This document shows positions 9,550-19,026 of a stretch of 64,000 bases of DNA, in pieces. The notes beneath the pieces were generated by a model. That model ran no database searches. It was not told the origin of the DNA and was given only the letters and a program-made list of their open reading frames with translations. Position 1 is the stretch's first letter, and every line of letters starts with the position of its first letter. The position numbers and the translations under genes are program-made. The DNA comes from Haliscomenobacteraceae bacterium (lineage in GTDB: Bacteria; Bacteroidota; Bacteroidia; Chitinophagales; Saprospiraceae). The DNA is taken from assembly GCA_947501115.1 (NCBI GenBank), contig CANMVX010000003.1:79136-143135 (forward strand), in the 5' to 3' direction.

Positions 9550-10329
9550 CTAACCAAAAACCTTTATGTCGTTGAGGAAAGGAAATTGTGTGCGGAACGC
9601 CATTTGATGGTCAAAACATAATGAATAGGTCATGATTTGCTCTTCCTTGCCCGCTGTAGAAAGAGGTATTCCATCGTAAGATAAAATAACGGAACCTCCG
9701 CCGTATTCATGGTTATTCCCGTCTATACCCACCCGATTTACACCAATAGTATAAGATTGGTTTTCAATGGCACGGGCAATTAACAGGGAATCCCAGGCAT
9801 ATTGTCTCGCCGATGGAAAATTGGCAACGTATAATAAAATATCGTAATGCCCAAGTGCATTCATAGATGATTCCGAGAACCGCAGATCGTAACAAATCTG
9901 AGGGAGAATTCGCCATCCTTTGTATTGAATGACTATTTTTTCATTACCAGGAGTGTAATGAAGGTGTTCGCCGGCAAAAGAAAACAAATGTTGTTTATCG
10001 TAAAAAGAGTAATTACCATTTTCATCTACCCAGATAAACCGGTTATAATACTTTTCTTTTTCACAGAAAACAATACTGCCACAAACAGCTGAGGAGAAAT
10101 CAGCCGCCATATTTTGCATCCAAAGTAAAGTAAGTTCTTGTTCGTCGGGCGTGACGACAGAAGGATTCATAGTGAAGCCTGTAGAAAACATTTCCGGAAG
10201 TACAATAATATCTGTACTTCCGGAAAGAGGGGAAAGAAGATTACTGAGATAAGCTAAATTACCATCGACATTTTGCCAAATTATATTGGATTGAACGGCA
10301 GCAACACGTAAATCAGCAACTTTATTCAT
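9550..10329 (-). CDS. Carbon-nitrogen hydrolase, omega-amidase (YafV/Nit2) type
   Basis: This is a 259-residue nitrilase-superfamily enzyme. The catalytic triad is visible: E46 in LPEMFSTGF, K112 in YDKQHLF and C146 in ICYDLRFSE. The GFTMNP and KQHLFSF segments are typical of omega-amidases, which hydrolyse alpha-ketoglutaramate and alpha-ketosuccinamate and are often linked to methionine salvage transamination. No salvage genes are nearby, so the physiological substrate is uncertain. It is cytosolic, with no signal peptide. It lies 26 bp downstream of rplY on the same strand. Confidence 0.88.
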   Translation of the reverse strand: MNKVADLRVAAVQSNIIWQNVDGNLAYLSNLLSPLSGSTDIIVLPEMFSTGFTMNPSVVTPDEQELTLLWMQNMAADFSSAVCGSIVFCEKEKYYNRFIWVDENGNYSFYDKQHLFSFAGEHLHYTPGNEKIVIQYKGWRILPQICYDLRFSESSMNALGHYDILLYVANFPSARQYAWDSLLIARAIENQSYTIGVNRVGIDGNNHEYGGGSVILSYDGIPLSTAGKEEQIMTYSLCFDHQMAFRTQFPFLNDIKVFG

Positions 10330-10355
10330 GTTACCTATTTGAGATTGGCAACAAA

Positions 10356-10952
10356 TTATTTCTTCTTCTTAGTATCTTTATCCGCAGCAGCTGCAGCAGA
10401 ACGAAGCGCTCTTGGAATTTCGATGGTAACGGCTGGAATACTGCCATTATTTAAAATTTCAATGCCGTTTGGCACTGGAATATCGCGAACTCTAAGAGAT
10501 TGACCTAAATCCATAGTAGTGATATCAATAAATAGTTCATTTACGATATTTTCAGCCATAGCTTTAATCTTTATACGGCGTAACTTCTGAATCAATTTTC
10601 CACCTGATTTTACACCTACAGAAGCTCCCTTACAACGCAAAGGAATTTCTAATTTAACGGGATGACCGTCGGCAATCTGAAGGAAATCGATATGCGTTAC
10701 ATTATCTTTTAGGGGACTTTGTTGAAAATCCTTTAAGATAGCGCTATAGCTGGTACCGTCCACCTCAATTTTCAAAATATGAAAATCAGGGGTGTAGATG
10801 ACAGATCTGACATCAAGTGGCTTCACAGAAAAATGAACTAAATTACCTGTGCCATAGATAACACAAGGAATACGGCCATCATTGCGAAGTGCTTTTGTAG
10901 CTTTCTTTCCTAAGGCTGCTCTTTTTTCGCCTTTTACTGCAATTACTTCCAT
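10356..10952 (-). CDS. rplY: 50S ribosomal protein L25, long Ctc/TL5 form
   Basis: The protein binds 5S rRNA in the large subunit. Residues about 1-92 form the L25 domain, starting EVIAVKGEKRAALGKKATKALR with the conserved RIPCVIYG segment. Residues about 93-180 form the TL5 C-terminal beta domain (VPLGTV-type strands, RVRDIPVPNGI), making this the long form rather than the short E. coli protein. The end is alanine- and lysine-rich (AAAAADKDTKKKK). It lies 60 bp downstream of prs, an arrangement conserved in many bacteria. Confidence 0.94.
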   Translation of the reverse strand: MEVIAVKGEKRAALGKKATKALRNDGRIPCVIYGTGNLVHFSVKPLDVRSVIYTPDFHILKIEVDGTSYSAILKDFQQSPLKDNVTHIDFLQIADGHPVKLEIPLRCKGASVGVKSGGKLIQKLRRIKIKAMAENIVNELFIDITTMDLGQSLRVRDIPVPNGIEILNNGSIPAVTIEIPRALRSAAAAADKDTKKKK

Positions 10953-11012
10953 TATAATATTTTTTTAAAAATGAACGGCAAATATACCTAAAAAATTAAA
11001 AACGTGGAACTT

Positions 11013-11963
11013 TTAATATTTTTCTGTCTTTTTATCTACATAAAGGGCAGAAATAGATCGATGTTCGTGCGTATTTCGTATGGCTCTAGAAAATAGTTTA
11101 GCTGACGAAAGAACTTTAATTTTAGGAGAAGTGAATTGGAGGGGAATGGTATCACACACCAGTAATTCGTCCAATTGTGACTTTTCAATATTTTTCAAGG
11201 CGTTTCCAGAAAGAACGGGATGTGTACAAATGGCGCGAACTCTTTTGGCACCACCCTGCATCAATGCATCGGCCGCTTTACATAAAGTCCCTGCGGTATC
11301 AACGAGGTCATCAACGAGTATAACATCACTGCCTTCCACATTTCCGATGACGGTCATGCCAGAAACCTCATTAGCTTTTTCTCTGTACTTGTCACAAATC
11401 ACCAGGTCTCTTCCAAAATGCTTGGCGTAAGCTCTTGCCCTTTTTACACCACCAACATCGGGGCTGGCAAAAATCACATTGGATAAATCGGCTGATTCCT
11501 CGAGGTAAGAGAAAAATATGGCTTCACTTCTTAAGTGATCAACGGGAATATCAAAAAAACCTTGAATTTGATCCGCGTGTAAATCCATAGTCATAATACG
11601 ATCTACTCCAGCGGCCTGAAGCAAATTGGCAATTAATTTTGCTGAAATAGGCACCCTCGGTTTATCTTTTCGGTCTTGACGAGCATAGCCAAAATAAGGG
11701 ATTACCGCTGAAATATATCCGGCAGAAGCTCTTTTGGCGGCGTCAATCATGAGAAGAAGTTCCATCAGATTATCCATTGGCTGGAAAGTAGATTGGATCA
11801 GGAATACATAAGCACCCCTAATAGATTCATTGTAAACGGGTTGCATTTCCCCGTCACTGAATCTGTTGACTTTTAAATCTCCGATACCCTGACCGTAATA
11901 ATCTGCAATTTTTTCTGCCAGATATTTCGATTGAGTCCCAGAAAATAATTTTACTTCAACCAT
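11013..11963 (-). CDS. prs: Ribose-phosphate pyrophosphokinase (PRPP synthase)
   Basis: This 316-residue class I enzyme makes PRPP from ribose-5-phosphate and ATP for nucleotide, histidine and tryptophan synthesis. The sequence shows the ATP-side FSDGEMQP, the metal-binding DLHADQIQGFFDIPVDHL, a flexible-loop region and the PRPP-binding VILVDDLVDTAGT. Length is standard. rplY follows on the same strand. Confidence 0.96.
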   Translation of the reverse strand: MVEVKLFSGTQSKYLAEKIADYYGQGIGDLKVNRFSDGEMQPVYNESIRGAYVFLIQSTFQPMDNLMELLLMIDAAKRASAGYISAVIPYFGYARQDRKDKPRVPISAKLIANLLQAAGVDRIMTMDLHADQIQGFFDIPVDHLRSEAIFFSYLEESADLSNVIFASPDVGGVKRARAYAKHFGRDLVICDKYREKANEVSGMTVIGNVEGSDVILVDDLVDTAGTLCKAADALMQGGAKRVRAICTHPVLSGNALKNIEKSQLDELLVCDTIPLQFTSPKIKVLSSAKLFSRAIRNTHEHRSISALYVDKKTEKY

Positions 11964-12001
11964 AAGAAAGTTTGAATAAGGTTATTGTCAAAAATAAGGG
12001 T

Positions 12002-13000
12002 TTATTTTTTTCTTTCTGTGACGAAATTCACCAAATCTTCTAAAGAATTTCGTGCGTCTGAGACTGGGAAGGTATATAGGATATCGAAAGCTTTTTCTTG
12101 AAAAGACTTCATCTGGATCTCTGCATAATGAAGGCCACCTGATTGTTGCACAAAATGGACCACTTCATTTACCTTTTCAGGATTTTCACTATGATTTCGA
12201 ATTAAGGAAAGAATGGAGCGTTTGGTGGACCTGTCACAATGAGCCAATGCATAAATGAGAGGGAGCGTCATTTTTTTTTCTTTAATATCGATACCCAGGG
12301 GTTTCCCGATATCATCGGCGCCAAAATCCATTAAATCGTCCCGAATTTGAAAGGCCATACCGATATTTTCACCAAAAAGCCTCATTTGCTCTACCTTTTC
12401 TATATCGGGAGTAACAGAAGCGGCACCTGCGCTACAGGCGGAGGCAATGAGAGAAGCTGTTTTTTGTCTTATTATATCGTAATAAACGGATTCAGCAATA
12501 TCTAATCTCCTGGCTTTTTCAATTTGTAGTAGCTCACCCTCACTCATTGATTTTACCGCCTGAGAAACAATTTCGAGCAATAGATACTCTTTATTTTTCA
12601 CAGCCAGCAACATACCTTGCGAAAGGAGATAGTCACCAACAAGTACGGCAATTTTATTTTTCCACAGCGCATTGATGGAAAAAAAACTCCTTCGTTGAAA
12701 GGAATCATCTACAACATCATCATGAACCAACGTAGCGGTATGTAACAATTCAATCATGGAAGCGGCGCGAAAGGTAGCTTCTGATATTTCTCCACAAACT
12801 TTAGCGGAGAGGAAAACAAACATGGGTCTGACTTGTTTGCCTTTTCTTTTTACCAGATAAAAAGTGATTTTGTCAAGTAAGGGTACCTGACTTTCCATTG
12901 CCTTACGGAAATGACCCTCGAAGGCATTTAATGCTTCGTTTATAGGTTTTTTGATATTGTCTAATGATCGGCTCATCCCAAGGATTGGATAAATTTGCAA
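12002..13000 (-). CDS. Polyprenyl diphosphate synthase (octaprenyl/heptaprenyl type)
   Basis: This trans-isoprenyl diphosphate synthase probably makes the side chain of menaquinone. The first aspartate-rich motif is DDVVDD at 94-99 in LLHTATLVHDDVVDD, and the second is RDDLMD in AFQIRDDLMDF, with GKQVRP upstream as the diphosphate-binding segment. ATGs for residue 1 (13000) and residue 9 (MSRSLDNIKK, 12976) are both possible; the second gives a more typical N-terminus. Chain length cannot be set from sequence alone. It is divergent from glyA across a 137 bp gap. Confidence 0.92.
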   Translation of the reverse strand: MQIYPILGMSRSLDNIKKPINEALNAFEGHFRKAMESQVPLLDKITFYLVKRKGKQVRPMFVFLSAKVCGEISEATFRAASMIELLHTATLVHDDVVDDSFQRRSFFSINALWKNKIAVLVGDYLLSQGMLLAVKNKEYLLLEIVSQAVKSMSEGELLQIEKARRLDIAESVYYDIIRQKTASLIASACSAGAASVTPDIEKVEQMRLFGENIGMAFQIRDDLMDFGADDIGKPLGIDIKEKKMTLPLIYALAHCDRSTKRSILSLIRNHSENPEKVNEVVHFVQQSGGLHYAEIQMKSFQEKAFDILYTFPVSDARNSLEDLVNFVTERKK

Positions 13001-13137
13001 CGAAGGTAGTAAATAAAAATCGTTTCAGGTAGTTCTGTTAAAATAGGTTAGGAAGAATTAAAAATGTCGGCAAAAAGATAATTCTTTTGTAATTTCGTGC
13101 TCAAATTAGTTTAAATCAATTTTCCAAAATTTACACA

Positions 13138-14415
13138 ATGAACCATTCAGATCCAGTATTTGCATTGATTTCCAAAGAGTTAAATCGTCAAAGAGAAGGT
13201 ATTGAATTAATAGCATCAGAAAATTTTACCAGTGAAGCGGTTATTCAAGCTACTGGGTCATGTTTGACAAATAAATATGCGGAAGGTTATCCGGGTAAGA
13301 GATATTACGGTGGCTGCGAGGTTGTCGATGAAATTGAACAAATAGCTATTGAAAGGTTGTGCACGTTATTTGGTGCTGAATATGCGAATGTCCAGCCTCA
13401 TTCAGGCGCTCAGGCTAATGCTGCCGTATTTTTATCTGTTTTAGAACCGGGAGATGCCATTTTAGGATTTGATTTAGCTCACGGAGGGCATCTTTCCCAT
13501 GGCTCGCCAGTAAATTATTCAGGAAAGGTTTATACACCTCATTTTTATGGGGTTGAGGCAGAAACAGGAAGAATAGATATGGATAAGGTTGCGGCTAAAG
13601 CGGAAACTGTTCGGCCAAAATTGATTATTTGTGGTGCCTCGGCCTATTCCAGAGAATGGGATTATCTTCGTTTTCGCGAAATTTCTGATTCAGTAGGCGC
13701 CCTGCTTCTTGCTGATATTGCTCACCCGGCCGGACTTATTGCTGCTGGAATTCTTGATAATCCTCTGCCTCATTGCCATATCGTTACTTCCACAACCCAT
13801 AAAACATTGAGAGGTCCCCGCGGAGGTATCATCATGATGGGTCGTAATATGGATAATCCATGGGGACGTACTTTAAAAAATGGGACGGTTATTAAAATGT
13901 CCCAAATTTTAAATAGCGGTGTTTTCCCGGGTATGCAAGGCGGACCTTTGGAACATGTTATTGCCGCTAAAGCCATTGCATTTGGTGAAGCCTTACAACC
14001 TTCTTTCAAAGATTATGGCAAACAGGTAATCGCTAATTCCCAAGCCATGGCAAATGCTTTTTTAGCAAAAGGGTATAAAATAATTTCAGGGGGAACAGAC
14101 AACCATCTTATGCTGTTGGATCTTTCAGAAAAAGGTTTATCTGGTAAGTTAGCCGATGAAGTGCTTGGAAAAGCATCCATTACGGTAAATAAAAATATGG
14201 TGCCGTTTGATAAACTCTCCCCTATGGTTACTTCTGGTATCCGTATTGGAACAGCAGCTATAACCTCGCGCGGATTTAAAGAAAATGATGCTTTACAGGT
14301 GGTAGAGTGGATTGATAGCATCCTTTCACAGCCTGAAAATGATAAGGTTAATTCCATGGTAAAGGAAAATGTTCATACCTATATGAAACAGTTTCCTTTA
14401 TATCCTTCTTTATAA
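13138..14415 (+). CDS. glyA: Serine hydroxymethyltransferase
   Basis: The 425-residue PLP enzyme converts serine and tetrahydrofolate to glycine and methylene-tetrahydrofolate. The PLP lysine is K222 in [13 protein letters not shown], and the core motifs [33 protein letters not shown] and [11 protein letters not shown] are present. It is cytosolic, of standard length, and forms its own transcription unit ended by a strong hairpin at 14422-14455. Confidence 0.97.
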   Translation: MNHSDPVFALISKELNRQREGIELIASENFTSEAVIQATGSCLTNKYAEGYPGKRYYGGCEVVDEIEQIAIERLCTLFGAEYANVQPHSGAQANAAVFLSVLEPGDAILGFDLAHGGHLSHGSPVNYSGKVYTPHFYGVEAETGRIDMDKVAAKAETVRPKLIICGASAYSREWDYLRFREISDSVGALLLADIAHPAGLIAAGILDNPLPHCHIVTSTTHKTLRGPRGGIIMMGRNMDNPWGRTLKNGTVIKMSQILNSGVFPGMQGGPLEHVIAAKAIAFGEALQPSFKDYGKQVIANSQAMANAFLAKGYKIISGGTDNHLMLLDLSEKGLSGKLADEVLGKASITVNKNMVPFDKLSPMVTSGIRIGTAAITSRGFKENDALQVVEWIDSILSQPENDKVNSMVKENVHTYMKQFPLYPSL

Positions 14416-14421
14416 AAGAAG

Positions 14422-14455
14422 GGGAAGATGGTCAAATAAGTATGGCCATCTTCCC
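14422..14455. terminator. Hairpin between convergent glyA and OmpA-family genes
   Basis: A 12-bp stem (14422-14433 with 14444-14455, one G-T pair, arm GGGAAGATGGTC) encloses a 10-nt loop starting 7 bp after the glyA stop. The tail after it is TTATATTTA, a weak T-tract, and only 17 bp separate it from the stop of the convergent OmpA gene, so it may serve both directions. Confidence 0.7.
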
Positions 14456-14472
14456 TTATATTTACAGTTGAT

Positions 14473-16074
14473 TTACTTTAAGAACAAAGCAAATTCAACT
14501 CTTCTATTTAATTTTCTACCCTGCTCTGAATCATTCGTCGTTATCGGAGCTACTTCACCGAAACCTCTGAAAACTAATCTGGACGGATCTATACCTTTAC
14601 CAACTAAATAGTTTAAACAAGCCGCTGCTCTATTTTCTGAAAGCGCTTGATTACTTGCCTGATTTCCTACATTATCAGTAAAACCACTGATTAACATAGC
14701 ATAATCGGGGTAATCCTGAAGAACGTCAAGCACTTTGTTTAGCACGACATAAGATTCGTCAGTAAGTTTTGCGCTATTGGTATAAAAAAGAACATTTTGG
14801 GTTACAAATTTCAAAATTTCCTTTGTTTCACTTCTAATAACCGGGCAACCTCTGTTTTCCATTGAACCTGGTGTAACAGGGCAACGGTCTTCTTTGTCCA
14901 TTACACCGTCCCCATCAGTATCGGGACAGCCTTTAAAGGTAGCTTTACCAGGAATATCAGGACATTCATCTTGAGTATTGGGTACACCGTCGCCGTCGCG
15001 ATCTATTTCTGTTCCAGAAGGGCAACCTTGATTACTGGCAACACCGGCTTGTTCCGGACATTCGTCATCGGCATTCGGAATACCGTCACCATCTGTGTCA
15101 GGGCAACCACCGAAAATAACTAATCCTGCTTCGTTAGGACATTTATCCTCCAGGTCGGAAACGCCATCGTCATCACCATCGGGACATCCTCTTAGCACAC
15201 CAGCAACGTCGGGGCAACGATCGGCAGAGTCTGGAATACCGTCACCGTCTTTATCGGCAAAAGTAGGGTTTGAAGTATTATCTTTTGAAGGAGATTTAAC
15301 TGGTTTCGCTTTGTATGGAAAACGATAAATCAGTTGAACATTCCCAAAATTATACCAGTCTTTATTATCTTTATTAGCTGATAAACTAATTCCGTCAATG
15401 TAATCAGAGAAGGTTGGTCTTGCGCCCCATTCGAAGGCAAGCATTAGTCTTCTTGATATATCGAGCTTAGCGCCTATGCCAAAAGGAACGGTGACCATTG
15501 AATTGGTTCTTCCTGCCTGAATACTATCTTTGGTTATATTGGCCGCCGCACTGGGAATATTGTTAGGATACCTGGGTAATGTCCAACTCGAAGCTACGCC
15601 AGCACCCACGAAAATATAGGGTGAAAATATTTTTTTGAACCCTCCTTTTGAAGGGAATCTTTTGGCACCCAGAAAATCCCATTCTAATAAAATGGAACTT
15701 TCAAAAATGGTTGATTTAAATGAAAATGAAGTAACGGGTTCGTTAGCATCTAAAAGATTTGATCCATTACCAGAAATTCCGGTGTACATAGCCTGAAAAC
15801 GCAGGGAGAACCTATTGCTTACATTGTTCCGCAGAAATAAAGCGCCACCAGGCTTGAAAGTATTTAATTTCATACTTCCCAGAGATAATAAATCGCCGAA
15901 GTAGTAACCACCACCAAAGACAAGTCCTAATTCCCATGGGTCAGGTTGTGTTGAAGAATCCTTTTTTACCGTCATCTCTAAAGTAGGCTTAGGAAGCTGG
16001 GGAATGCTGTCCTGAGCAAGAATTACTGTTGAAAACAAACAAATAAACAGGGGAATTGTAATTATTTTATTCAT
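14473..16074 (-). CDS. OmpA-family outer-membrane protein with thrombospondin type 3 repeats
   Basis: This 533-residue envelope protein has a signal peptide (MNKIITIPLFICLFSTVILAQ), an N-terminal beta-barrel-like region to about residue 265, then a run of aspartate-rich calcium-binding TSP3 repeats (DKDGDGIPDSADRCP and five to six more, about 270-410), and a C-terminal OmpA peptidoglycan-binding domain with SGFTDNVGN and LSENRAAA. The domain should anchor the outer membrane to the cell wall. This barrel/TSP3/OmpA order is typical of Bacteroidota. The gene is monocistronic, with a long AT-rich region upstream. Confidence 0.92.
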   Translation of the reverse strand: MNKIITIPLFICLFSTVILAQDSIPQLPKPTLEMTVKKDSSTQPDPWELGLVFGGGYYFGDLLSLGSMKLNTFKPGGALFLRNNVSNRFSLRFQAMYTGISGNGSNLLDANEPVTSFSFKSTIFESSILLEWDFLGAKRFPSKGGFKKIFSPYIFVGAGVASSWTLPRYPNNIPSAAANITKDSIQAGRTNSMVTVPFGIGAKLDISRRLMLAFEWGARPTFSDYIDGISLSANKDNKDWYNFGNVQLIYRFPYKAKPVKSPSKDNTSNPTFADKDGDGIPDSADRCPDVAGVLRGCPDGDDDGVSDLEDKCPNEAGLVIFGGCPDTDGDGIPNADDECPEQAGVASNQGCPSGTEIDRDGDGVPNTQDECPDIPGKATFKGCPDTDGDGVMDKEDRCPVTPGSMENRGCPVIRSETKEILKFVTQNVLFYTNSAKLTDESYVVLNKVLDVLQDYPDYAMLISGFTDNVGNQASNQALSENRAAACLNYLVGKGIDPSRLVFRGFGEVAPITTNDSEQGRKLNRRVEFALFLK

Positions 16075-16422
16075 CTTAATGAAGCTTAAAAACCTAAAAA
16101 TGTAAAGGAATTGATTATATTATTTTTGATTAATACAAACAATTTAGAATATAAAATTAATATAAATCATTGATTATCCAATAAAATTTTTAAATATATG
16201 TTAAGTAAATATCATTCGGCTTGTTATATAAATAATATTTGTAATGTATTTGGTTATGAAAAAAATAAAAATAACTATTTATACAGGCATCATAAAATAA
16301 GAATGAGGGGTCTTAATATTAAAATCGACAAAAATGTTTTTCACCAGTATCTCAATAAGTCTTTTGGCATTTATCTATTTAGGGCGGGGATATTTTTCGC
16401 AAACAAAGCGAAAGCACCAGTT
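16075..16422. other. AT-rich intergenic region upstream of the OmpA gene
   Basis: The stretch should hold the promoter of the OmpA gene on the minus strand and the 3' region of the HMA gene. A 30-codon plus-strand frame at 16334-16426 (starts MFFTSISISLLAF) looks like a single membrane helix but has no homologue I know and overlaps the HMA stop. I see no repeat or stable hairpin. Confidence 0.5.
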
Positions 16423-16650
16423 CTAAGAAATTTCAGGCATCGCTTCTTTTGCCTCATATCCGGCTTCCTCAATGGCATCGATAAGTTTCTGTGCCATCAA
16501 ATCATCATTTCCCTGGGCAATTATTCTTTTATCGGGATGCTTCAAATCCACTTCCCAAGAGGTTAATTCTGTTATTTCATCTAAAAATCCTGTAATACTG
16601 CGAACACAATGACCACAATGTAGGTTTGAGTTCAATATAATTGTTTTCAT
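16423..16650 (-). CDS. Heavy-metal-associated (HMA) domain protein, CopZ-like
   Basis: The 75-residue protein is a single HMA domain with the metal-binding CxxC pair in LHCGHC (C12, C15), followed by the usual beta-alpha-beta pattern and an EEAGYEA end. Such proteins carry Cu(I) or another soft metal to a P-type ATPase or sensor; no ATPase is next to it here. The HC before the CxxC replaces the usual MxC pattern. It is divergent from the gene at 16706 across 55 bp. Confidence 0.85.
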   Translation of the reverse strand: MKTIILNSNLHCGHCVRSITGFLDEITELTSWEVDLKHPDKRIIAQGNDDLMAQKLIDAIEEAGYEAKEAMPEIS

Positions 16651-16705
16651 GTACTTGTATTTTTATTTCCAAATATAGCGGAATTATTGAAACTAAATTT
16701 TTTTT

Positions 16706-17602
16706 ATGGCGGTTAAGTGGGTTAAAAGAGAAGATATTGATAAGGTTAAATGGAATAGTTGCGTACACTATTCCTATAACGGTAATATTTTTGGGTATGT
16801 ATGGTATTTAGATTTCATAGGTAAATCATGGACTGCCTTGATTGAGGACGATTATCAGGCGGTTATGCCTTTAATTTACAGGCCGGGTTTGCACAAAATG
16901 GAAATTTACCAGCCTTCTTTTATAAGAGAACTAGGGATTTTTAGTTATGCGCCACTCAATTCACATCGGGTAAAGTATTTTTTTGATGCTATGCCTGAGG
17001 AATACAGGCTAATAAATATGAGAGTGAGTGAGGAATGTAAACCAGCGGAAATTCATGGATTTAAGGTAAGTGAGAAAACAAATCACGTACTCAGTTTATT
17101 GCAGTCTTATGAAAATTTGGCTGACAGATATTCTCCTGTTTTTAGAAATGCGTTAGATAAGTCTATCGCTATTGGATTGATGTCGTCGGAAAGTATTACG
17201 CCGGAGCAATATGCTGCATTTTACGAAAAAAACGGTCCTGGAAACAGGCGGAACCGCGAAAAAGACAAACATGCTTTATTGCGTATTATATATAATGCTT
17301 TGCATAGAGGATGGGGGTTTTTGTCGGGCATTGCCGATGAAAAAGGAGAGCTTTTAGCGGCCGATTTTTATATCACTTCACACAGTAGAATGATGTCTTT
17401 AGCTCCTGTAATTTCGAAAAATGGGGAGTCATCGGGCGCAGCAGCTATGCAATTTGATTTTCTTTTAAGGACCAATGCGGGAAAGCCTATGCTTTTTGAT
17501 TTCAATGAAGACCAATCTTTTATTAATCCTACCCATGTTCACGCCATGCCGTATCCGTTTTATGACATTAAAAAGGATGTCAGAATCGCGGGTATCTGGT
17601 AA
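16706..17602 (+). CDS. FemAB/GNAT-like acyltransferase-fold protein of unknown substrate
   Basis: The 298-residue cytosolic protein resembles a Bacteroidota group of FemX/GNAT-like hypothetical proteins: an early FGYVWYLDFIGKSW segment, then a DYQAVMPLIYR strand, and in the second half a GFLSGIADEKGELLAADFYI strand pair like the acyl-CoA-binding part of a GNAT fold, ending with FDFNEDQ. No catalytic residue can be assigned. Family members are annotated only by fold. It starts 55 bp from the divergent HMA gene. Confidence 0.7.
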   Translation: MAVKWVKREDIDKVKWNSCVHYSYNGNIFGYVWYLDFIGKSWTALIEDDYQAVMPLIYRPGLHKMEIYQPSFIRELGIFSYAPLNSHRVKYFFDAMPEEYRLINMRVSEECKPAEIHGFKVSEKTNHVLSLLQSYENLADRYSPVFRNALDKSIAIGLMSSESITPEQYAAFYEKNGPGNRRNREKDKHALLRIIYNALHRGWGFLSGIADEKGELLAADFYITSHSRMMSLAPVISKNGESSGAAAMQFDFLLRTNAGKPMLFDFNEDQSFINPTHVHAMPYPFYDIKKDVRIAGIW

Positions 17603-17849
17603 AGTGTTAATCAGAGTTCTTTATTAGAATGGACAGTAAAGGGTGTATTCCAATCTGCCAGGAAATTAATCAGGCTATAATTTTATAAATAAAATATTGA
17701 TTATCAAGTATTTAAATTACTTAAAATTTTTTATCGTTTTTTTGGAAACGCAGGTGTTTCATTGAGTGCCCCTTGCAAGGCAGATTAAAATAGGTGTAAT
17801 TGCGTCTCAAACCGGGCCGGTTATTAATCATCTTTTTAATTTATTGCAA

Positions 17850-18131
17850 ATGAAACAAATTGTATTTACCCTATTGTTGATGGCAGCAGCTTTCCAGGGG
17901 TACAGTAAAAACACTTTATTGGAAGAAGCCGTATTGGAAACGAAAGAGACGGTTTTAATGGATCATTTTTCGACTCCTGCTTTAGATGATTGTCGCATTA
18001 CCCTACGCGCCAGCATTGGATTTGTAATGATGGAAGTTTCCGTATCGGCACCAACCTGTCGCGGTGCCTTTAATGAGGCTATGGCTGCATTGCGCGAAGC
18101 GGCAACTTCGGCAAGAGATGCCTTAAAGTAG
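17850..18131 (+). CDS. Small exported protein of unknown function
   Basis: The 93-residue frame starts at an ATG that opens a signal peptide (MKQIVFTLLLMAAAFQGYS). A longer reading from 17766 would place 28 unlikely residues before it, so I prefer 17850. The mature part has two cysteines (DDCRITL, APTCRGAF) that could form a disulfide and an alanine-rich helical end. I do not recognise a family. The element at 18150-18241 begins 18 bp after its stop. Confidence 0.6.
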   Translation: MKQIVFTLLLMAAAFQGYSKNTLLEEAVLETKETVLMDHFSTPALDDCRITLRASIGFVMMEVSVSAPTCRGAFNEAMAALREAATSARDALK

Positions 18132-18149
18132 TGGTTTAATAATCATCTT

Positions 18150-18241
18150 GATCGGGAGGGAACTTACAAAAATTTCCCCTAATGTTTTTGTATTGCTATC
18201 TGTTTGATTTTCAACGGAAAATACAGATGCCCCTCCCGATC
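18150..18241 (+). ncRNA. Candidate structured RNA element with a three-way junction
   Basis: An 11-bp perfect closing stem (18150-18160 with 18231-18241, arm GATCGGGAGGG) encloses two further helices: 8 perfect base pairs 18165-18172 with 18185-18192 (arm TACAAAAA), and a two-part helix of 6+6 pairs, 18198-18203 with 18223-18228 and 18207-18212 with 18217-18222, with a 3-nt bulge and a 4-nt loop. It ends 15 bp before the GLPGLI start codon and has no T-tract, so a plain terminator is unlikely. It may be a 5' leader regulator, a small RNA or a mobile palindromic element. The strand is assumed from the neighbouring genes. Confidence 0.5.
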
Positions 18242-18256
18242 TATAATCTGTAAATA

Positions 18257-19024
18257 ATGAAGAAATTAACTTTTTCTATCTTTTCATGGATCCTTCCCTT
18301 TTTTATCTTCTCCCAATCTTATGAAATTCAATATGCTCAACCTCAAGGTTTTGCGACATCCGCCGAGGAAGGTTTTTCACGATACTCAACCTTAAAATTA
18401 AAGCAGGACAAATCCTTATTTATTCTGCATGGAACGGCAGGTTTTGATTCTGCCAATGAAGAAAGACAAGAATTAACCGTGGTTACTGCAGAGCCAGACC
18501 GTTGGTATTTTATGGACAGGAGCATGGGTTTACTTCATTCCTTTGAGCAAACAATGATTGGCAATACCTTTCAAATCACGGAAGAGATACCCAAATTGGT
18601 ATGGGAAATATCTGATAATGAAAAAATTATAGGTGGATTTTCTTGTAAGCAGGCATTTACTTCCTTTAGGGGGCGGGAATATGAATCCTGGTATGCCCCT
18701 TCATTACCTTTCCCAAATGGTCCCTGGAAGTTAAATGGTTTACCTGGTTTAATTCTAGAAGCAAAGGATAAGGAATCTGAGGTGGTTTTTCAATTTTATT
18801 CTTTTCAGATTATTCTTGATACTTCGGCAAGAATAGATGCTCCCCCTTGTGAAGCACGAAAAGTGCCTTTCGCTACTTTTTTTGAAGCTCAATATAAAGA
18901 TGCTGAAAAATTCTACCAGTTCATAGCCGATAAAATGAAACGCAATTTAGAGAGATCTGGCAATATTCATGTTGAAATGAAACAATCAGGCGCTCCAAGA
19001 TTTTGGGAGCGGAAATTGCCTTAG
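18257..19024 (+). CDS. GLPGLI family exported protein
   Basis: The 255-residue protein carries the naming motif GLPGLI at residues 161-166 within GPWKLNGLPGLILEA. It starts with a signal peptide (MKKLTFSIFSWILPFFIFSQ) and is predicted to act in the periplasm or at the surface; the family's biochemical role is not established. Its stop is 2 bp before the start of the TonB-receptor-like gene, so the two are almost certainly co-translated, a pairing often seen for this family. Confidence 0.88.
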   Translation: MKKLTFSIFSWILPFFIFSQSYEIQYAQPQGFATSAEEGFSRYSTLKLKQDKSLFILHGTAGFDSANEERQELTVVTAEPDRWYFMDRSMGLLHSFEQTMIGNTFQITEEIPKLVWEISDNEKIIGGFSCKQAFTSFRGREYESWYAPSLPFPNGPWKLNGLPGLILEAKDKESEVVFQFYSFQIILDTSARIDAPPCEARKVPFATFFEAQYKDAEKFYQFIADKMKRNLERSGNIHVEMKQSGAPRFWERKLP

Positions 19025-19026
19025 CT

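Noticed and set aside
16198..16566. 122-codon plus-strand open frame
   Set aside because: It overlaps the HMA gene on the opposite strand over half its length and has low-complexity N/K/Y composition.
17603..17849. tRNA or riboswitch before the small exported protein
   Set aside because: Only a short CCTTGCAAGG palindrome is visible; no cloverleaf or known aptamer pattern could be formed.
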